From: an uncultured cyanobacterium
GTDB taxonomy: Bacteria; Cyanobacteriota; Vampirovibrionia; Gastranaerophilales; Gastranaerophilaceae
Reading direction: 5' to 3'
Length of the DNA stretch: 8,513 nucleotides
Assembly (NCBI GenBank): GCA_947073895.1
Contig: CAMTNN010000052.1
Span: 1 to 8,513 of the forward strand
In this document: positions 5,514-8,513 of the stretch, in pieces
How the letters are laid out: every line of letters begins with the position of its first letter
Position numbering within the stretch: position 1 is the stretch's first letter
Program-made: the position numbers and the translations under genes
Notes under the pieces: generated by a model
The model's input: the letters and a program-made list of their open reading frames with translations, nothing else
Told to the model about the DNA's origin: nothing
The model's database searches: none

Positions 5514-8513
5514 TTAATTAATCCACTTGAAACTTGTAACATAATCTTCGCCGTTAATGTTTCCTTTGATTTCAGCGATGAATTTTCTGTACGCTTTTTC
5601 TGAGAGTTCAATTCCCGGAATCTTGTTTATTCTTTCCAATACAAGACTGTCTTTTGATAAATCAACCCCAGGTATTACGTTGAACAATGTATTTATTGAC
5701 ATATTGCCGATTGGGCCGAAGAAAGTCGAAATCTTTCTGGAGAGCATTCCTAAAACTTCCATTTCTGCAACAGAAGTTGAAAAATTATAGGTTCCGCTTA
5801 TAAACAGGCTCAAGTCTTTCCCTTTTGTTGTGATTTCAATATTTCTGGCAACTCCGTCTTTTATTCTTACCGAGCCGTAAATATCTTCGAAATCACCGGT
5901 TTTTAATGGAGTAATTATATCAATTACGCTGTTTATTGAAAGCCCTGTAATTCCGCCTTTAACCAAATTACCGGCTTTTAAAAGATATTCTAAAGAACCC
6001 AGTTTAGGCATTCTTCCGCTGTTTACATTGAATATAGTACTGCCGTTTAGTGTCTGCATACAATGCTCAAAGTTTGAACCGTTGCAGGAAAGATTAATTG
6101 AACCTGTTAAATCTCCATATATTTGATTGTTTAAATCAAATAGCGCCCAGGTTATATCATTTGCATTAATGTTTTCCGCAGTAAGATTCAGTGTTGTATC
6201 ATTTGTTTTTAAGCTGTATTTGTACTTGCCGTCCAGATGACCCTGTGCAATATTGAATACAAAGTTGTTTATATCAAACAATCCGTTTTCATTAAGACTT
6301 GCTGTTGCTTTAAAGTCTGTAGCTTTAATATTTCTAAGTTGAATATTATCTGCTTTGAACTTCATGTTGTTGAATACAATAGAATTTATATCTAAACCTT
6401 CAAAGCTTTCTAATGTGGAAGAATTATCTACCTGTGCAGTCTTGAGCTTGTTAACAATTGAGTTTAAATCTAAATCTTTTGTGTAAAGCTCAGCTTTTTC
6501 TATTCTGTAAGGTTTTGTAAGTTTATTCTTTAGAGTTCCTTCAAATATAACTTCATTTCCCATAACTTCGCCTTTTGAAGCTAATTCTATTGTTTTGTCT
6601 TTGAAGTCAAACTCAATGTTTTTCATAACAGTATCTAAGAATGGAATATTAGTTTCAAATATATGGAAATCTCCAAGAACTCTCGGATTGGAAAGTTTTC
6701 CGCTGATTTTTAAATCGGATGTAAACTGTCCTTGTTTAATATTAGGTTTTCTGAAAATAATATTAAATATTCTTGCATCAGTTGGAGTATTTGTTTTGAT
6801 TCTTAAATCTTTAAATCCCAAATCATCTTTCAGAATTTCGACTCCTCCTTTTGCTTTGAGCATATTTAGGCGAGTTTGTCTGCCGCTTTGAGATTCAATT
6901 AATTTATCATAAGAAAAATCTTTGATTAAGAAATGGTTTTTGTTGATAACTTGCGAATCCATATTAAGAGTAATTGCATTTTCTATGTCACCAATCGTTG
7001 CACCGTAGTGGTAAATGCTTGAATCTTTCTTTAAATCAAGATTTGTTTTTAAATCATAGTTGTTTGGATAGCCTTTTAATCTTACCCAGCAAACAATATC
7101 ACCCTTTATTTTTATAGGATAGATTTGGTTTTTATTTATGTATTTGTCAATAAATTCTTGCTGCGGTTTTGAATTAATATAAATATTAAAGTTTTGTTTA
7201 TCAAAAATATCTTTAATTTCACCGTCGGCAAGGATAGGCATTTTGTCTGCAAGAATATTTAACTTGTTAAGCTTAAGTGAATTATTTCTAATTGAAACAG
7301 TTCCGTTAACAACGTGAATTGGAAGTTCAAGCGGTAAGTATACGAATGAAATTCCGCCAAAATCTGTATACATGTTAATCTTATTGTTAAAGAATTTACA
7401 GTTTAAATCAATTGCGCCCTTTTTGAACTCATAATCTTTTGTATATTTTCTTAAATTATTAGGAATAATATCACTTACGAGAATTTCATTTACAAGAGTT
7501 AAATTTGGAACTTTTAGTCTTATATTTCCATTAAGTTCTGCGTTTTTATCGAAGGCATTTTCTATTCGTAAATCGGACTCGATTATGTTTTGTGCTTCGT
7601 TAATATAACCTCTGAGGTTTTTAACATTAATTTTATTGTTATTAACAATAATTTCTCCCGAGTTGAATTTTAAGATGCTTTTTGGATTTGATTCCAGAAT
7701 TTTAGCGTTCAAATTAAGTTTATTATATTCAATGTTATTAATGTCTCCTTTATATTTTGCAGAAATAGAAATATAAGGCAGATATTCTTTTTCTCTTGTA
7801 AACTCGTCTAAAATTAAAAAATTAGGATTAAGCTTCGGTATATTTAATACTAAATCACCAATATTATTTTTAACTTTTGCTTTTATTGTTAGAGGTGCAT
7901 TATTTATTTGAGCTTTAATATCAGCATCAGCATTTGTTGTGTCAAATTTTACAATTCCGTCGGTTTTATTAACGGTCATATTCTGATAAGTAAAATTATT
8001 ATTTTTAATCGCAATTTCGCCTTTTGCAAAAGTATTTTTATTAAACGCTAAATCTTCTATATATTTAACGGCTCCGTAAACTTTTATATTCAAGTCAGTA
8101 AGTCCTGAAATCTTATCGAGCTTAGGGAGCATTTTCTGAACATCAGGAACCATTGTTGATGATTGAATGGCTTGATAGAGTTGTTCTGTTGGTTGGTCTT
8201 TTGATTCAACATTAAAATCAAATTTACCGTATAAATCGCAAGTTCCGTTCACTTTAAAATCTTTATTGTTAACGGTTCCCTTTTTTGATGTATAGACGGC
8301 ATTTTGATCGTTAAAGTTTAAAACTGCATCGGCATTTTTAAAATGAACATATGCCGTATAAGATGATGGATTGTAATACGGGCTGCCCTCCAAAAAATCT
8401 TTCGTTATATATAATGAATATTTACTTTCATCCGCAGTCGTATAAGAAACGATTCCGGTTAATTTAAATGTAACTTGTTCCTGGCCAACCTGAAGAAGAA
8501 GTTCATCATCAAT
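5514..8513 (-). CDS. AsmA-like (AsmA/YhdP/TamB superfamily) envelope protein, C-terminal 999 residues (partial, runs off right edge)
   Basis: The frame is open from the right edge to a TAA at 5516-5514. A TTG at 8393 could be mistaken for a start, but about 40 in-frame codons upstream of it (running through VTFKLTGIVSYTTADESKYS) have the same composition, so the true N-terminus, presumably with a membrane anchor, lies outside the window. The visible part is a long series of short beta strands with alternating hydrophobic residues and many Asn and Lys (e.g. LNIPKLNPNF, GEIIVNNNKINVKNLRG, IRLKVPNLTL), typical of the beta-taco groove of AsmA-like proteins. The region encoded by roughly 5720-6190 matches the AsmA-like C-terminal pattern: GDLTGSINLSCNGSNF, LNGSTIFNVNSGRMPKLG, the IKDGVARNIEITTKG string and ISGTYNFSTSVAEMEVLG. 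Known relatives span the periplasm and help move phospholipids to the outer membrane. The subfamily is not certain; TamB-type and YhdP-type proteins are both possible. No terminator is seen in the 105 bp before glyQ. Confidence 0.88.
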   Translation of the reverse strand: MDDELLLQVGQEQVTFKLTGIVSYTTADESKYSLYITKDFLEGSPYYNPSSYTAYVHFKNADAVLNFNDQNAVYTSKKGTVNNKDFKVNGTCDLYGKFDFNVESKDQPTEQLYQAIQSSTMVPDVQKMLPKLDKISGLTDLNIKVYGAVKYIEDLAFNKNTFAKGEIAIKNNNFTYQNMTVNKTDGIVKFDTTNADADIKAQINNAPLTIKAKVKNNIGDLVLNIPKLNPNFLILDEFTREKEYLPYISISAKYKGDINNIEYNKLNLNAKILESNPKSILKFNSGEIIVNNNKINVKNLRGYINEAQNIIESDLRIENAFDKNAELNGNIRLKVPNLTLVNEILVSDIIPNNLRKYTKDYEFKKGAIDLNCKFFNNKINMYTDFGGISFVYLPLELPIHVVNGTVSIRNNSLKLNKLNILADKMPILADGEIKDIFDKQNFNIYINSKPQQEFIDKYINKNQIYPIKIKGDIVCWVRLKGYPNNYDLKTNLDLKKDSSIYHYGATIGDIENAITLNMDSQVINKNHFLIKDFSYDKLIESQSGRQTRLNMLKAKGGVEILKDDLGFKDLRIKTNTPTDARIFNIIFRKPNIKQGQFTSDLKISGKLSNPRVLGDFHIFETNIPFLDTVMKNIEFDFKDKTIELASKGEVMGNEVIFEGTLKNKLTKPYRIEKAELYTKDLDLNSIVNKLKTAQVDNSSTLESFEGLDINSIVFNNMKFKADNIQLRNIKATDFKATASLNENGLFDINNFVFNIAQGHLDGKYKYSLKTNDTTLNLTAENINANDITWALFDLNNQIYGDLTGSINLSCNGSNFEHCMQTLNGSTIFNVNSGRMPKLGSLEYLLKAGNLVKGGITGLSINSVIDIITPLKTGDFEDIYGSVRIKDGVARNIEITTKGKDLSLFISGTYNFSTSVAEMEVLGMLSRKISTFFGPIGNMSINTLFNVIPGVDLSKDSLVLERINKIPGIELSEKAYRKFIAEIKGNINGEDYVTSFKWIN

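Noticed and set aside
5557..6891. Plus-strand open frames opposite the AsmA-like gene (and similar ones opposite the permeases and glyQ)
   Set aside because: They mirror the strong minus-strand coding regions, lack ribosome binding sites and do not resemble known proteins.
8391..8393. TTG as the start codon of the AsmA-like gene
   Set aside because: The same frame continues without a stop to the right edge with AsmA-like composition, and no ribosome binding site precedes the TTG.

Overview
The window is AT-rich and every supportable gene lies on the minus strand, so transcription reads from high to low coordinates. In that order it holds: the C-terminal part of a very large AsmA-like envelope protein (5514-8513, cut by the right edge); glyQ, the alpha subunit of bacterial-type alpha2beta2 glycyl-tRNA synthetase (4533-5408); a 203-bp intergenic stretch with two tandem copies of an ~81-nt element that looks like a structured RNA; two tandem paralogous APC-superfamily amino acid transporters of the CAT/YfnA/ApcT type (2803-4329 and 1277-2800); an HD-GYP cyclic-di-GMP phosphodiesterase-like protein (229-1224); and the first 73 codons of a further gene (1-220, cut by the left edge) that may be a DUF115/MptE-like motility-associated glycosyltransferase.

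Organism: the AsmA-like protein implies a two-membrane (Gram-negative-type) cell. A free-standing glyQ with no glyS beside it is the arrangement known from Cyanobacteriota. Together with the low GC, the HD-GYP protein and a possible motility-associated gene, this is compatible with a non-photosynthetic relative such as Vampirovibrionia/Gastranaerophilales. That placement is inference; no marker in the window proves it.

Transcription units: glyQ has its own sigma70-like promoter (TTTTCA-17 bp-TATAAT), overlapped by two exact 11-bp direct repeats spaced 21 bp apart. The two transporters form a tight pair with only 2 bp between them and are preceded by the tandem RNA-like element, whose second copy carries the ribosome binding site of the first transporter. 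I see no convincing promoter between glyQ and the transporters, so read-through from glyQ is possible. The HD-GYP gene has a perfect extended -10 (TGATATAAT) placed so that the predicted first transcribed base is the A of its ATG, suggesting a leaderless message. The gene after it follows with an 8-bp gap.

Main point of interest: the tandem element at 4330-4492. Its two copies keep the same 7-bp outer helix through two compensatory base-pair changes while the loop-side strings GGACGAACT and GGTAGTTA stay fixed, and it ends in the start region of an amino acid transporter. It matches no riboswitch or T-box consensus that I can recall, so it is a candidate undescribed tandem cis-regulatory RNA.
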